The translations under genes and the position numbers were made by a program. Under the pieces are notes generated by a model. That model did not search any database. It saw only the letters and a list, made by a program, of their open reading frames with translations, and was not told the DNA's origin. From Allobosea sp. BK604 (GTDB taxonomy: Bacteria > Pseudomonadota > Alphaproteobacteria > Rhizobiales > Beijerinckiaceae), in contig NZ_SLZF01000002.1 in assembly GCF_004341515.1 (NCBI RefSeq), forward strand, positions 1 through 64,000: a stretch of DNA of 64,000 nucleotides, read 5' to 3'. Numbering within the stretch: position 1 is the stretch's first letter; each line of letters starts with the position of its first letter. This document shows positions 8,502 to 17,873 of the stretch, in pieces.

Positions 8502-9530
8502 GTGATTTGGCACGACGGAATGCCTGTGATTCGGGCCGTGTGCTTCGATGGCTTCGGAACCGTCGTTGAAATCAGGGATCGACGCCGCCCATTTCAGGCG
8601 CTTCTGGCGGGCGGTTCCTCGTCAGGGTGGGCGGCCAAGGCACTTACCCGGCGGACCGGCCTGAGCGAACTTGCCCGCGACCTTGCGAACTCCCCTAGCG
8701 AGGAGAGGATGGCCGAGCTCGAAGCCGATCTCGAAGCGGAATGCGCCTCGACGCGACAAAGGCCAGGAATGGATGAGGTCTGGGATACGCTGCGGAGGCT
8801 GGGGCTCAAGATCGGTGTCTGCTCCAACCTTGCTTCAGCTTACGAGCACGCATTGCTGGGCTGTTTGCCTCGTGTTCCGGACGCGCTTGTCCTGTCATTC
8901 CAAGCCGGAATTATGAAGCCCCAGATCGAAATCTACCAACTGGTGTGCGAGCGACTGAACCTGGAACCGGGTCAGATCCTGTTCGTCGGTGACAGCCTCG
9001 AGGCTGACGTGCTGGGCCCGCGCCGCGCCGGCCTGTTCGCAATGAGCATCGGCGAGTTCGAGCTGGCCCTCGCAGAAGGGCTTACGCCCGACACGCCTGG
9101 AGCTATTGCAGAACTGTTCGAACAGATTGCCGCCCTGAGGAAGCTAGGGCCGATCCCTTTGGTGCACACCCCAAAGCAGGCCCTCGACTCCGGGCTGGCG
9201 CACGTCAACGTCAGTATCCGACGGAAATACTCGCGACACGAGCTCTTGGAAGTCCTGAGGTCCCCATTGGCCGTCATGCAGGGCGATGACGCTGGGCTGA
9301 AGCACCTCCTCAGCGCGTTTATCGACGAGAGTGATGAGGCGCTCCTGACCAGGATCACTGAAGGAGGTGAGATCACCTGGGCCAATCTCCGGGAGGCAGC
9401 CTTGGCCGGCCTGCGCCCGGGAGATCTCAAGCTTGCGTGGATTGCCGGTCGAGCAGTCATGGCAGGTGCAAATCCATTTCCGACGTCAGCTGCGGTCGTT
9501 GGTGCTCCCTCAGACGATCTGGCAAGGTGA
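8502..9530 (+). CDS. HAD-superfamily hydrolase with an unknown C-terminal extension
   Basis: I chose the GTG at 8502 because GGAGGG lies 5 bases upstream; an ATG at 8520 is the alternative. The protein has about 342 residues. HAD motif I is CFDGFGTV, where the second catalytic Asp is replaced by Gly (DxG rather than DxD). Motif II is in VCSNLA, motif III is the Lys of MKPQ, and motif IV is FVGDSLEAD. After about residue 230 follow some 110 residues I cannot assign, which makes it longer than a simple HAD phosphatase. The stop is 7 bp before the metallophosphoesterase gene. Confidence 0.75.
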   Translation: MIWHDGMPVIRAVCFDGFGTVVEIRDRRRPFQALLAGGSSSGWAAKALTRRTGLSELARDLANSPSEERMAELEADLEAECASTRQRPGMDEVWDTLRRLGLKIGVCSNLASAYEHALLGCLPRVPDALVLSFQAGIMKPQIEIYQLVCERLNLEPGQILFVGDSLEADVLGPRRAGLFAMSIGEFELALAEGLTPDTPGAIAELFEQIAALRKLGPIPLVHTPKQALDSGLAHVNVSIRRKYSRHELLEVLRSPLAVMQGDDAGLKHLLSAFIDESDEALLTRITEGGEITWANLREAALAGLRPGDLKLAWIAGRAVMAGANPFPTSAAVVGAPSDDLAR

Positions 9531-9537
9531 GGGTGGT

Positions 9538-10329
9538 ATGCGGTTGCTAGCGGTCTCCGACCTACATCTCGAATTCGGCCCTTTCGAGTTTCCCCAAACA
9601 ATGCCGGAATATGATGTCGCGGTGTTCGCCGGCGACATCGGTCAGCCGATCCTAGGCGCGATCAAATGGATGTCCCGCCAACGGCAGGCCGGCCCCCTGT
9701 CGGAAAAGCCAATTGTCTACGTCGCGGGAAATCACGAGTTTTATGCCAGTGAACTACAGAGCAATCTGGCCGAAGCCGGACAGCCGGCTGACGAGGCAGG
9801 CATCCACCTGCTGCATCGTCGAACGGTGATCATCGGACAAGTCCGCTTCATCGGCTGCACGCTTTGGACGGACTATCGGCTCCTTGGAACGCCCAAGCCC
9901 TCAATGGTCTTCGCTGGGCAGGAGCTAAACGATCATCGCCTCATCAAGTACCGTGAGGAGAACGGTCACATCAGCCGATTCATGCCGTGGCATGCTGCGG
10001 CGGAGCATAGACTCGACCTGGCGTTTATTCGCAGCGAGCTCGCGACCCAGCACGACGGTCCTACTGTCGTCGTGACCCACCACGCGCCACACCCAAGGTC
10101 CGTACAGGCGCGCCGTCAGGGAAGCGCGCTTTCACCCGCCTTCGTCTCGGATCTCGGCAACCTGATCGAGAGTTTCCAGCCGGAGCTCTGGATCCATGGT
10201 CACGACCACGGATCACATGACTACCGAGTTGGCAGAACTCGTATCTTTGCGAACCAGGCTGGCTATCCAAGCCTTCATGGAGATCGAGAGAATCGCGGCT
10301 TCGATCCAAGTTGTGTTATCGAGGTTTAA
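9538..10329 (+). CDS. Calcineurin-like metallophosphoesterase
   Basis: This 263-residue protein has the ordered metal-binding motifs of the family: SDLHLEF at residues 7-13, AGDIG near 33, GNHEF near 64, a VVVTHHAP segment near 180 and HGHDHG near 220. Such enzymes hydrolyse phosphodiesters or phosphomonoesters of nucleotides or nucleic acids with two metal ions. It follows the HAD gene by 7 bp with GAGGGTGGT just before the ATG, so the two are one operon. The substrate cannot be deduced. Confidence 0.85.
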   Translation: MRLLAVSDLHLEFGPFEFPQTMPEYDVAVFAGDIGQPILGAIKWMSRQRQAGPLSEKPIVYVAGNHEFYASELQSNLAEAGQPADEAGIHLLHRRTVIIGQVRFIGCTLWTDYRLLGTPKPSMVFAGQELNDHRLIKYREENGHISRFMPWHAAAEHRLDLAFIRSELATQHDGPTVVVTHHAPHPRSVQARRQGSALSPAFVSDLGNLIESFQPELWIHGHDHGSHDYRVGRTRIFANQAGYPSLHGDRENRGFDPSCVIEV

Positions 10330-10491
10330 AAGGCACGAGCACACACAGTGACGGATAGGTCTTTTTGAAACTGACCCCCGGGCGTGCCTCATCCTGGATA
10401 TGCCGCGAGGGAAAATACGAGTGCATGAAGTACCCGTTTAGCGAGCATTGCCGGTGACTCTCCCGGCATTTCATTGATAAAACTCAGGACG

Positions 10492-13400
10492 ATGAGAAAG
10501 ATCCACGAAGAGATCCACCTGAGCGCGACCGACCTAGTCGGTCATCTAAACTGCGGGCATTTAACCGCCCTCGACATCAAGGTCACTGCCGGCGAACTTG
10601 AGAAGCCTGTCCATTGGGACCCACTGCTGGAGATTCTCCGTGAGCGGGGATTCAGCCACGAGCGGGCGTTTATCGATCATCTGAATTCGGCCGGCCTGAA
10701 AGCAGTGACGATCGAGGGCGTCGAGATTGCGGATGCAAGCGTTTCCGCAACGATCGAGGCGATGAAGGCCGGATACGACATCATCGTCCAAGGTGCGCTG
10801 CGACAGGGCCGCTGGTCGGGCCGTGCCGACATTCTGCGGCGTGTTGAGACACCAAGCGTATTCGGTGCATGGTCTTACGAGATTATCGATACCAAGCTCG
10901 CCCGCGAGACCAAGAGTGGCACCGTTTTGCAGCTTTGTCTCTATTCAGAGCTGCTCCGCGACACACAGCAAGCCCAGCCGGAATTTGCGTATGTCGTCGT
11001 GCCGTGGACCGATCACGTGCCGCAATCATATCGGATCGCGGATTACGCCGCGTATTTTCGCAAAGCGAAGGCTGCGGTCGAGCGCGCGACCACGGGCTCG
11101 ACGGATGTTGAGACCTATCCTGAGCCTATCGATCATTGCGATATCTGCCGTTGGCACGATAGCTGCGACAAACGTCGCCGTGCGGATGACCACCTGTCAT
11201 TTGTGGCCGGGATCTCACGCAACCAGATCACCGAACTTCGCGAGAACGGTGTCAACACGCTAGCGGCGCTTGCGGCCCTGCCAACACCAATCGGCTGGAA
11301 GCCTCAACGCGGCGCGGTTCAGTCATATGAAAAAGTCAAAAGGCAGGCTCTGATTCAAGCGCAAGCTCGGGAGAGCGGCGAGTTGTTGCACGAATTTCTG
11401 CCTGTGATGCTGGGATTTGGGCTCTGCGCTCTACCAGAGCCGAACGCAGGCGATATTTTTTTCGATCTCGAAGGGGACCCCTTCGTCGGTGAACACGGCT
11501 TGGAGTATCTATTCGGCTACCATTATCGGGATGAAACCGGCGCTCCTGTTTATCAGGCTCATTGGTCATTCAACCGGGGCGAAGAGAAAGCCGCATTCGA
11601 GAACTTTGTCGATTTCGTCACCGAGCGGAAAAGAGCCTACCCCGGACTCCACATCTATCATTACGCGCCCTACGAACCTGCGGCGCTGAAGCGCTTGATG
11701 GGTCGTTATGCGAGCAAGGAAGATGAGATTGACGCGCTCTTGCGCGGCCTTGTCTTCGTCGACCTTTATAGCGTCGTTCGAAACGCCGTGCGCGCGAGCG
11801 TCGAGAGCTATTCGATCAAGAGGCTCGAAGCATTCTACGGCTATGACCGCGTCGTCTCGCTGCAAGATGCCAATCTTGCGCTTGCCAGTTTGCAGGCAGG
11901 CCTGGAGCTTGGTGACAGCGTTTCGATATCGGACGGCGATAAAGCTGCCGTGCAGGGTTACAATCAAGACGACTGCAAATCGACTGAGGCCCTTCGCAAC
12001 TGGCTGGAGAAGCTCCGGGCCGACATTTTGGCGAGCGGGACCGATGTTCCTCGGCCTCCTCCCGGCCAGGATGCTGGGAGCGAGGAGCTTTCAGAACGCC
12101 AGGAACGTGTAAATCGGCTGGTCGTGGCGCTCAGCGCAGACCTACCGGTTGATCCGGCAGAACGCTCAGAAGAGCAGCAGGCGCACTGGATTCTAGCCAA
12201 CATCCTTGACTGGCACCGCCGGGAGGACAAAGCCACCTGGTGGGAGTATTTTAGGCTGAGTGAGCTCAGCGCCGAGGAGTTGCTTGACGAAAGGCCTGCG
12301 CTTTCGGGCCTGACGTTTATCGGCGATGTCCCGACTACGGGCCGAGTGCCAACCCATCGATATGCCTTCCCTCAGCAAGACACGGATGTCCGCGCCGACA
12401 AGAAACTTCGCGCGGCTGGGGGAGATACGATCGGCGAGGTCGTTGCGATCTCCACGGAAAGCCGAACGATTGACATCAAGAAGACAGCCAAGACCGCCGG
12501 CGAACATCCGACTGCGGTATTTGTTCATGAGATCATTCCCGCCAAGGAACAAGCCGAATGCCTCCTTCGCATCGGCGAGCATGTTCTGGACCATGGTCTC
12601 ACGAGCGACGGTCCATACCTTGCTGCCCGCGACCTTCTTTTGCGCAGGTTGCCGCGGATTGGTGATGAGCCCGTTCAGAACGCGGGGGAAAGTACGCTGG
12701 AAGCCGCCATTCGTATTGCACGCCATCTGGAAGGCGGCATTCTACCGATCCAGGGTCCGCCTGGAACCGGAAAATCTCACACCGGGGCCCGCATGATCTG
12801 CACGTTCGTGCAGCAAGGCCTCAAGGTCGGAATTACAGCCAATAGTCACAAGGTCATTCGCAATCTGCTCGATAAGGTTATCGAAGCCTCTGTCGAGATA
12901 GGCCTGGACCTTCGTTGCGTCCAAAAGGCCAAAGAGAAGGAGGACGATCTCCCTCGGCTTATTTTTGCAAAGGATAACGCGGGCGTCTTCGATGCGCTTT
13001 CATCAGGCCGATGCAAAGTGGCTGGCGCAACGGGCTTTCTTTGGGCAAGAGGCGAGGCTCAGGACGCGCTCGACGTCCTCGTTGTCGACGAAGCGGCGCA
13101 GATGTCACTGGCAAACGTTCTCGCCGTCTCTCATGCAGCCAAACGCCTCGTCCTGTTGGGGGATCCGCAGCAGCTCGATCAGCCGACACAGGGCACGCAC
13201 CCGGATGGAACTGGCGTGTCGTCTCTTGAACATGTCCTCGGCGGAAGACAAACGATGGAGCCTGATCGCGGGCTATTCCTCGCGGAGACCTGGCGCATGA
13301 ATCCGTCGATCTGCGCCTTTGATTCCGAGCTTTTTTACGAAGGCAAGCTCCATCCTGTCGGGGGCTGCGACAAGCAGTTGGTCTTGTCTGATGGGCCAAT

Positions 13401-13911
13401 CAGGGGCGCCGGGCTGCGCTATGTTAGTGTCCCGCATTCTGGGAATAAGAGCTACTCGATCGAAGAAGCTAGCGCCGTCACTCAGATCGTGATGACGATT
13501 CTAGGAAGCAATTCGCGTTGGATCGATCGAGATGGAACCGAACGCCCAGTCACGATCGATGATATCGTGATCATCACGCCATATAACGCGCAGGTGTTCG
13601 AGATCCAGCAGCGCCTTCCTGGTGCCCGCGTTGGGACAGTCGATAAATTTCAGGGGCAGGAAGCTCCAATCGCAATCTATTCGATCGCAACCTCGAGCCA
13701 CGCCGACGCGCCACGCGGTATGGAATTCCTATACAGTTCGAACCGTTTCAACGTGGCCATCTCGCGGGCAAAGTGTCTCGCAATCCTGATTTCGTCACCC
13801 GAGATTTTTGAGGCCGGGTGCAAAACCCCCCGGCAGATGCAATTGATAAATGCCTTTTGCCGCTTTCTAGAGCTTGCCCAATTTGTATCACCGCACACTA
13901 ACGTCCGATAA
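10492..13911 (+). CDS. TM0106-type RecB-like nuclease / RNase H-like / SF1 helicase fusion
   Basis: This 1,139-residue protein has three parts. Residues 1-230 are a RecB-like PD-(D/E)xK nuclease (GRADI, then DTKLA) ending in a Cys cluster (CDICRWHDSC) typical of an iron-sulphur-bound nuclease. Residues about 330-520 are an RNase H-like exonuclease (FFDLEGDP, then GYNQDDC). Residues about 740-1,135 are a superfamily-1 DNA helicase with Walker A GPPGTGKS near 753, VVDEAAQ near 864 and the final VSRAK motif. ATG 10492 is preferred over an in-frame TTG at 10474. The stop codon lies inside the end of the downstream IS, so the last few residues may be altered. A role in phage or plasmid defence or in DNA repair is plausible; neither is shown. 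Confidence 0.88.
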   Translation: MRKIHEEIHLSATDLVGHLNCGHLTALDIKVTAGELEKPVHWDPLLEILRERGFSHERAFIDHLNSAGLKAVTIEGVEIADASVSATIEAMKAGYDIIVQGALRQGRWSGRADILRRVETPSVFGAWSYEIIDTKLARETKSGTVLQLCLYSELLRDTQQAQPEFAYVVVPWTDHVPQSYRIADYAAYFRKAKAAVERATTGSTDVETYPEPIDHCDICRWHDSCDKRRRADDHLSFVAGISRNQITELRENGVNTLAALAALPTPIGWKPQRGAVQSYEKVKRQALIQAQARESGELLHEFLPVMLGFGLCALPEPNAGDIFFDLEGDPFVGEHGLEYLFGYHYRDETGAPVYQAHWSFNRGEEKAAFENFVDFVTERKRAYPGLHIYHYAPYEPAALKRLMGRYASKEDEIDALLRGLVFVDLYSVVRNAVRASVESYSIKRLEAFYGYDRVVSLQDANLALASLQAGLELGDSVSISDGDKAAVQGYNQDDCKSTEALRNWLEKLRADILASGTDVPRPPPGQDAGSEELSERQERVNRLVVALSADLPVDPAERSEEQQAHWILANILDWHRREDKATWWEYFRLSELSAEELLDERPALSGLTFIGDVPTTGRVPTHRYAFPQQDTDVRADKKLRAAGGDTIGEVVAISTESRTIDIKKTAKTAGEHPTAVFVHEIIPAKEQAECLLRIGEHVLDHGLTSDGPYLAARDLLLRRLPRIGDEPVQNAGESTLEAAIRIARHLEGGILPIQGPPGTGKSHTGARMICTFVQQGLKVGITANSHKVIRNLLDKVIEASVEIGLDLRCVQKAKEKEDDLPRLIFAKDNAGVFDALSSGRCKVAGATGFLWARGEAQDALDVLVVDEAAQMSLANVLAVSHAAKRLVLLGDPQQLDQPTQGTHPDGTGVSSLEHVLGGRQTMEPDRGLFLAETWRMNPSICAFDSELFYEGKLHPVGGCDKQLVLSDGPIRGAGLRYVSVPHSGNKSYSIEEASAVTQIVMTILGSNSRWIDRDGTERPVTIDDIVIITPYNAQVFEIQQRLPGARVGTVDKFQGQEAPIAIYSIATSSHADAPRGMEFLYSSNRFNVAISRAKCLAILISSPEIFEAGCKTPRQMQLINAFCRFLELAQFVSPHTNVR

Positions 13912-15462
13912 GTTGCGATGTCGTTGAAAAAGTCGGCGTTGCTGCGGTCGTGAAGTCCTGATTCAGTCGTCCTTACGGAGGGCGGGGCGATGATGGGCGA
14001 ACGGCAGGTGGCGCAGGAGGCGCTGTTCTACGAGTTCAGCTTGGAGCGTCACGTGCCGGCCGGTCATTGGGTGCGCGCCATCGACCGCTTCGTCGATCTC
14101 TCGGAGATCCGCGCGCATCTGCGGCCGTTCTATAGCGAGATCGGCCGGCCCTCGGTCGATCCTGAACTGATGATCCGGATGCTGCTGATCGGCTATTGCT
14201 TCGGCATCCGCTCCGAACGGCGCCTGTGCGAGGAGGTGCATCTGAACCTGGCCTATCGCTGGTTCTGTCGGCTCGGGCTCGAGGGCGACGTGCCCGATCA
14301 CTCGACCTTTTCGAAGAACCGGCATGGCCGCTTCCGCGAGAGCGATCTCTTGAGGGAGCTATTCGAGACGACCGTCCGGCGCTGCATCGCGGAGGGGCTC
14401 GTCGGCGGCGAAGGCTTCGCGGTCGATGCCAGCTTGATCAAGGCCGACGCGAACAAGCAGCGCTCGGCAGAGGCCTCCGAGCCTGTCGACTGGGACGATC
14501 TCGCCCGGACGCGTCGCTCGGTGCGCGAGTATCTCGACACGCTCGACGAGGCCGCCTGGGGCGCAGCCAGCGAGGCCAAGCCGAAGTTCGTCTCGCGTTC
14601 CGATCCCGCTGCGCAATGGACCGGAGCCCTCAAGGGGCATGCCTTCTTCGCCTATGCGACCAACTATTTGATCGACCTCGATCATGCCGTCATCGTCGAT
14701 GTCGAGGCCAGCCGCGCCATTCGGCAGGCCGAGGTCGGCTCGGCCCGAACCATGCTCGACCGGGCGCAGGAGCGCTTCGGCCTCTGGCCGGCGAGGCTCG
14801 CCGCCGACAGCGCCTATGGCTCGGCCGAGAACCTCGCCTGGCTTGTCCATGAGCGTGGGATCGAGCCGCATATCCCGGTCTTCGACAAGTCCCAGCGCAG
14901 CGACGGCACCTTCAGCCGCTCCGACTTCACCTATGACCACGCCCGCGATCTCTACACCTGCCCGAGCGGGAAGGAGCTCAGGCCGCGGCAGAAGACCTAT
15001 CGAACCGAGCGGCCACTCGTCGATGGCGAGGGCATGATGCGCTACCGCGCCAGCAAGTTCGACTGCGACGCCTGCCTGCTGAAGCCGCAATGCTCACCTA
15101 ACATGCTCGCTCGCAAGCTCCTGCGTTCGATCCACGAGGGCGCCCGCGACATGGCCAGGGACATCGCCGAGACCGACGCCTATGTCACCTCGCGGCGAGA
15201 GCGGAAGAAGGTCGAGATGCTCTTCGCCCATCTCAAGCGCATCCTGAGGCTCGATCGGCTGCGACTACGCGGACCAAACGGCGCCAGAGACGAGTTCCAC
15301 CTCGCCGCAGCAGCCCAGAACCTCAGGAAGCTCGCAAAGCTCCTGCCGAACGGACCGCAGTTCAGGCACGCGTGAGAGGGCGAGACCCGACCGGCCAAAT
15401 CCGAAACGTGCCGGGATCGCCCTCCAAGCCGACTTTTTCAACGACATCTTGCATTATCGGAC
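13903..15462 (+). mobile_element. IS1182-type insertion sequence, 1,560 bp, with 35-bp inverted repeats
   Basis: The ends are 13903-13937 and 15428-15462. Each has GTCCGATAA, five variable bases, then GATGTCGTTGAAAAAGTCGGC in inverted orientation, identical apart from the five bases. One transposase gene fills the element. I see no target-site duplication, so either none was made or a flank has changed. The left end supplies the stop codon of the helicase gene. Confidence 0.85.
13990..15375 (+). CDS. IS1182-family transposase (DUF772 plus DDE domain)
   Basis: This 461-residue intact transposase has an N-terminal DUF772-type region (about 15-120: VDPELMIRMLLIGYCFGIRS, DVPDHSTFSKNRHGRF) and a DDE catalytic domain. 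Visible acidic residues are FAVDASLI near 150, AADSAYGS near 270 and the C-terminal RRERKKVEMLFAHL helix near 405-420 carrying the Glu. A Cys-rich insert (CDACLLKPQC) precedes that helix. The gene lies in one piece between intact inverted repeats, so the element may still be mobile. Confidence 0.9.
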   Translation: MMGERQVAQEALFYEFSLERHVPAGHWVRAIDRFVDLSEIRAHLRPFYSEIGRPSVDPELMIRMLLIGYCFGIRSERRLCEEVHLNLAYRWFCRLGLEGDVPDHSTFSKNRHGRFRESDLLRELFETTVRRCIAEGLVGGEGFAVDASLIKADANKQRSAEASEPVDWDDLARTRRSVREYLDTLDEAAWGAASEAKPKFVSRSDPAAQWTGALKGHAFFAYATNYLIDLDHAVIVDVEASRAIRQAEVGSARTMLDRAQERFGLWPARLAADSAYGSAENLAWLVHERGIEPHIPVFDKSQRSDGTFSRSDFTYDHARDLYTCPSGKELRPRQKTYRTERPLVDGEGMMRYRASKFDCDACLLKPQCSPNMLARKLLRSIHEGARDMARDIAETDAYVTSRRERKKVEMLFAHLKRILRLDRLRLRGPNGARDEFHLAAAAQNLRKLAKLLPNGPQFRHA

Positions 15463-15969
15463 ATTCTTCTCATTGTAGAAGAATGGCCCGATTTGGCGCT
15501 CCAAATGGCACCGGTGGGCTTCGGCTGGGCTGCGGGCCGCGAAATCGGCCACGATCGAGGAGGTCCGCAGGTGTCGGATAACCCGCCTCGTCTCAAGGCA
15601 GTGTCCGCCAGGAGCGGCGCGCCGCCAAGCGGTTCGCGCATTCGGTTAATATTATTATCCGGTTGATCATTCCGGATCGCGAGCAGTCGCTCTTCCGACG
15701 TCAGCCGGTTGGCGGTCTCGAAGTCGAAGCTGATCAGGGAGCAGGCTCCGGCTAGGATGTGGTCATAAGGCTGGCCCGCTCCGAAATGGGGGGCCAAAGC
15801 AGCGGGCCAGCCGCGCGAACGCTCTCCGGACGATTGCCGTCGCGCAACCCGAAAATCCTTGAGGAAGGACAAGGTTCCGGTTCGCTTCCGTACATTGCGG
15901 CAGTTTGATCAATGTTAATGAACGCCGCTGCGCGCCCCCTTAGCCTCTGAGCTGCAAAGGGGCTCTGTC
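15463..15969. other. Stretch right of the IS with no supported gene
   Basis: A 144-codon leftward ORF (15438-15872) overlaps the IS inverted repeat and shows no recognisable domain, so I do not call it. The segment may be the displaced flank of whatever the IS interrupted. Confidence 0.4.
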
Positions 15970-16176
15970 ATGCACATTCAACGAGACTATGCCGCCGCCG
16001 CGCCCGAGATCCGCATCACGACACCGCGTGAGTATCGCGTCGCGCTACAACGACTTCGAGAACTGGAGGGCGCGGCTTGCGGTTCCTCGCATTGGCTGGA
16101 GATGCAAGCGTTGGCGCGAGCAATCTCGGGCTTCCTCAATGCTGCATCGCAAGGACCGCACCAAAGGGGGCGCTGA
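15970..16176 (+). CDS. Small helical protein of the 'RxRELE' family
   Basis: This 68-residue protein resembles two other window proteins (26177-26383 and 42468-42674): shared pattern F/YRxALxRxRELE, then about 10 residues, then ALxRAIxxFL/M. Predicted helical and soluble. The pattern recalls the N-terminal helices of some HigA-type antitoxins, but there is no DNA-binding domain. GGGGCTC lies upstream of the ATG. It is followed 1 bp later by a DUF982 gene, so the two are probably co-translated. Function unknown. Confidence 0.6.
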   Translation: MHIQRDYAAAAPEIRITTPREYRVALQRLRELEGAACGSSHWLEMQALARAISGFLNAASQGPHQRGR

Positions 16177-16177
16177 C

Positions 16178-16438
16178 ATGCGTCTGCATTGGTTCGATCC
16201 GCCGGTGATGGTCGAGAGCGACAAAAGCGGCCACGCGTATTCGGTTTCTCATGTGAAAAAGGCGGCTGAGTTCCTGACGCTATGGGAAGAGCGTGGCGCA
16301 GCTTGGGAGACCGCAGCAATAGCGTGCCTCGGCTGTCTACACGGGAAGATCGAAGCCAGCGAAGCCCGCACTGCATTCGAGGATGCGGCGCGAGCGTGTG
16401 GCAAATTAATACAAGCGACCTTTAGAGCAGACGCCTGA
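16178..16438 (+). CDS. DUF982 family protein
   Basis: This 86-residue protein starts MRLHWFDPPVMVE, the usual opening of DUF982 proteins, and keeps the AAEFLTLW and central ACLGCLHGKIEASEARTAFE stretches. DUF982 proteins are small, often multicopy and nearly restricted to Rhizobiales; their role is unknown. A purine-rich AAAGGGGGCG lies 7 bases before the ATG. A more divergent relative lies at 33735-34028. Confidence 0.82.
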   Translation: MRLHWFDPPVMVESDKSGHAYSVSHVKKAAEFLTLWEERGAAWETAAIACLGCLHGKIEASEARTAFEDAARACGKLIQATFRADA

Positions 16439-16513
16439 AGAGCCAGGCCAGTCCTGGCGGAACGATTCCGCGCCAGCGCCGTTGGCGGCTCAGTTGCGTA
16501 GGGAGTTCGGTCG

Positions 16514-17150
16514 GTGTGTGCGCGTCGCGTGTTGCGGTCGGGGCCTGGTGACGGGACCTTGAAAGGGCCGGCCGCGCGCCGTTCTGCCGGCGGCCAGCAA
16601 GTCCTGCTCTTCGATCCGATGCCGACGCGAATCGAGCCCAGCCTCGCGCTTCTAGTCTCACAGGCGCCGGAAGGGCCCGACTGGTCCTATGAGGTGAAAT
16701 GGGATGGCTATCGCCTCGCCGTCCATGCCGAACCCGGCGGTAAGATCCGGATCATCACACGCGGCTGCCATGACTGGAGCGACCGCTTCCCGACCGTGGC
16801 GAAGGCTGCCGGTCTGCTCGGCGTCGACAGCGCGATCATCGATGGCGAAGCTGTCGTGCTCGATGCCCAGGGCCGAGCCGATTTCTTCGCCCTGCAGAAG
16901 GCGCTCGGCGGCCCTGGCGGCAAGCTGCGAGCGGCCGCCGCGACGCTCTATGCCTTCTACCTGCTCTATCTCAACGGCCACGACCTGCGCCAGCTGCGGC
17001 TCGACGAGCGCCGCGCGCTCCTCGAGGGTGTGCTCGGCGAGGCGAAGGTCCAGGGCATCAGCCTGAGCGAAGATATCGATCGCCCGGGCGCTGAACTGCT
17101 CGAGCAGGCCCGCGCGCTGGGCCTCGAAGGCATCATCGTAAAGAAGCGCA
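16514..17150 (+). pseudogene. Truncated NHEJ-type ATP-dependent DNA ligase (N-terminal two thirds)
   Basis: The reading frame keeps the ligase start (RIEPSLALLVS), the adenylation motif KWDGYR with the nucleotidylated Lys, the IIDGEAVVLD motif, a FALQKALGG segment and LEGIIVKKR. At about 17150 similarity stops abruptly and the frame runs on into DNA that encodes a Crp-like fragment on the other strand. Lost are the C-terminal part of the adenylation domain with its last K-x-K motif and the OB-fold domain. The full-length relative is at 57394-58452. No activity is expected. Confidence 0.85.
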
Positions 17151-17159
17151 ACCACGCCG

Positions 17160-17471
17160 GATGCGAAGCGCTGGGCCGCCTTTCAGAATCAGCGTCTCCA
17201 GCGTCGGAAAGTCCTCGGCGAAGAGACCATGCAGGCCGACCCCGCCGCGATTGTCGATCAGGCCGACCTGGAACGCGTGACCGCGGCCGCCGAGTTGAAC
17301 CGCTACAAGAGCGTCTAGCGGGAAATAAATCCATTCGGCACTGGAATCGGGCAGGCGCGCCATCGGCTTGAGGGCAACCGGTTCCGCGTCCATTACGCAG
17401 GCCGGCACCGCGGCCCCGAAGGCGGCGCGCAGGAGCCTGTTCTCCGACCAATTCTCCAGGGTCACGGGCAC
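17160..17471 (-). pseudogene. Fragment of a Crp/Fnr-type cyclic-nucleotide-binding regulator
   Basis: The leftward frame reads ENRLLRA, EPVALKP, EWIYFPLDALVAVQ and FQVGLIDNRGGVGLHGL, which is the first half of a Crp/Fnr-type sensor domain. It is cut at its 3' side by the ligase fragment and lacks the DNA-binding domain. The junction near 17155 is a recombination scar between two convergent, truncated genes. Confidence 0.6.
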
Positions 17472-17619
17472 CTCCCAAGCTAGACAAAGTCAAACTGGGA
17501 TCTCGAGGGCGAGCTGTCTTTAACCTGGGTTATCTCCGCCCGAGCCAGGTTGCCGACGTGACTGTACGTTTGCGGGCCAAGTCGGAACGCTGGCGGCGCT
17601 GTTCGGTTTTCGCTGTGCA

Positions 17620-17815
17620 GGTTGACACAGGCGAGGCCGGCGAAGGGCTCGAGCGCGACGCGGCCGAGATCGATGCGATAGCCGAGCTCGCCGAAGACCT
17701 GGGCGGTGCCGGCATTGTAGTCGGCCCTCAGGCTGTTGCCGAAGCCGGGAAAGGCGACGATGCGCGAGGTCTCGATCTCGTGCCAGGTATAGCTTGCGAC
17801 CGCTAAGCCACCGGA
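17620..17815 (-). pseudogene. Autotransporter beta-barrel fragment
   Basis: The leftward frame reads SASGGLAVASYTWHEIET, then RADYNAGTAQVFGELGYRI and LEPFAGLACVNLH, a typical stretch of an autotransporter beta domain. The frame is lost soon after and no passenger domain is present. A second trace (AGGLAVAS) lies at 23340-23390 next to the second copy of the repeat below. Confidence 0.65.
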
Positions 17816-17873
17816 TGCGCTCAGTTGCCCTGGTCGGCTAACATCCGCTGTGTCGATTGAAATGTTGAGCTCG

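Noticed and set aside
14196..15090. Long ORFs on both strands inside the IS
   Set aside because: They overlap the well-supported transposase gene in other frames.
15438..15872. 144-codon leftward ORF right of the IS
   Set aside because: It runs into the IS inverted repeat, has no recognisable domain and no paralogue.
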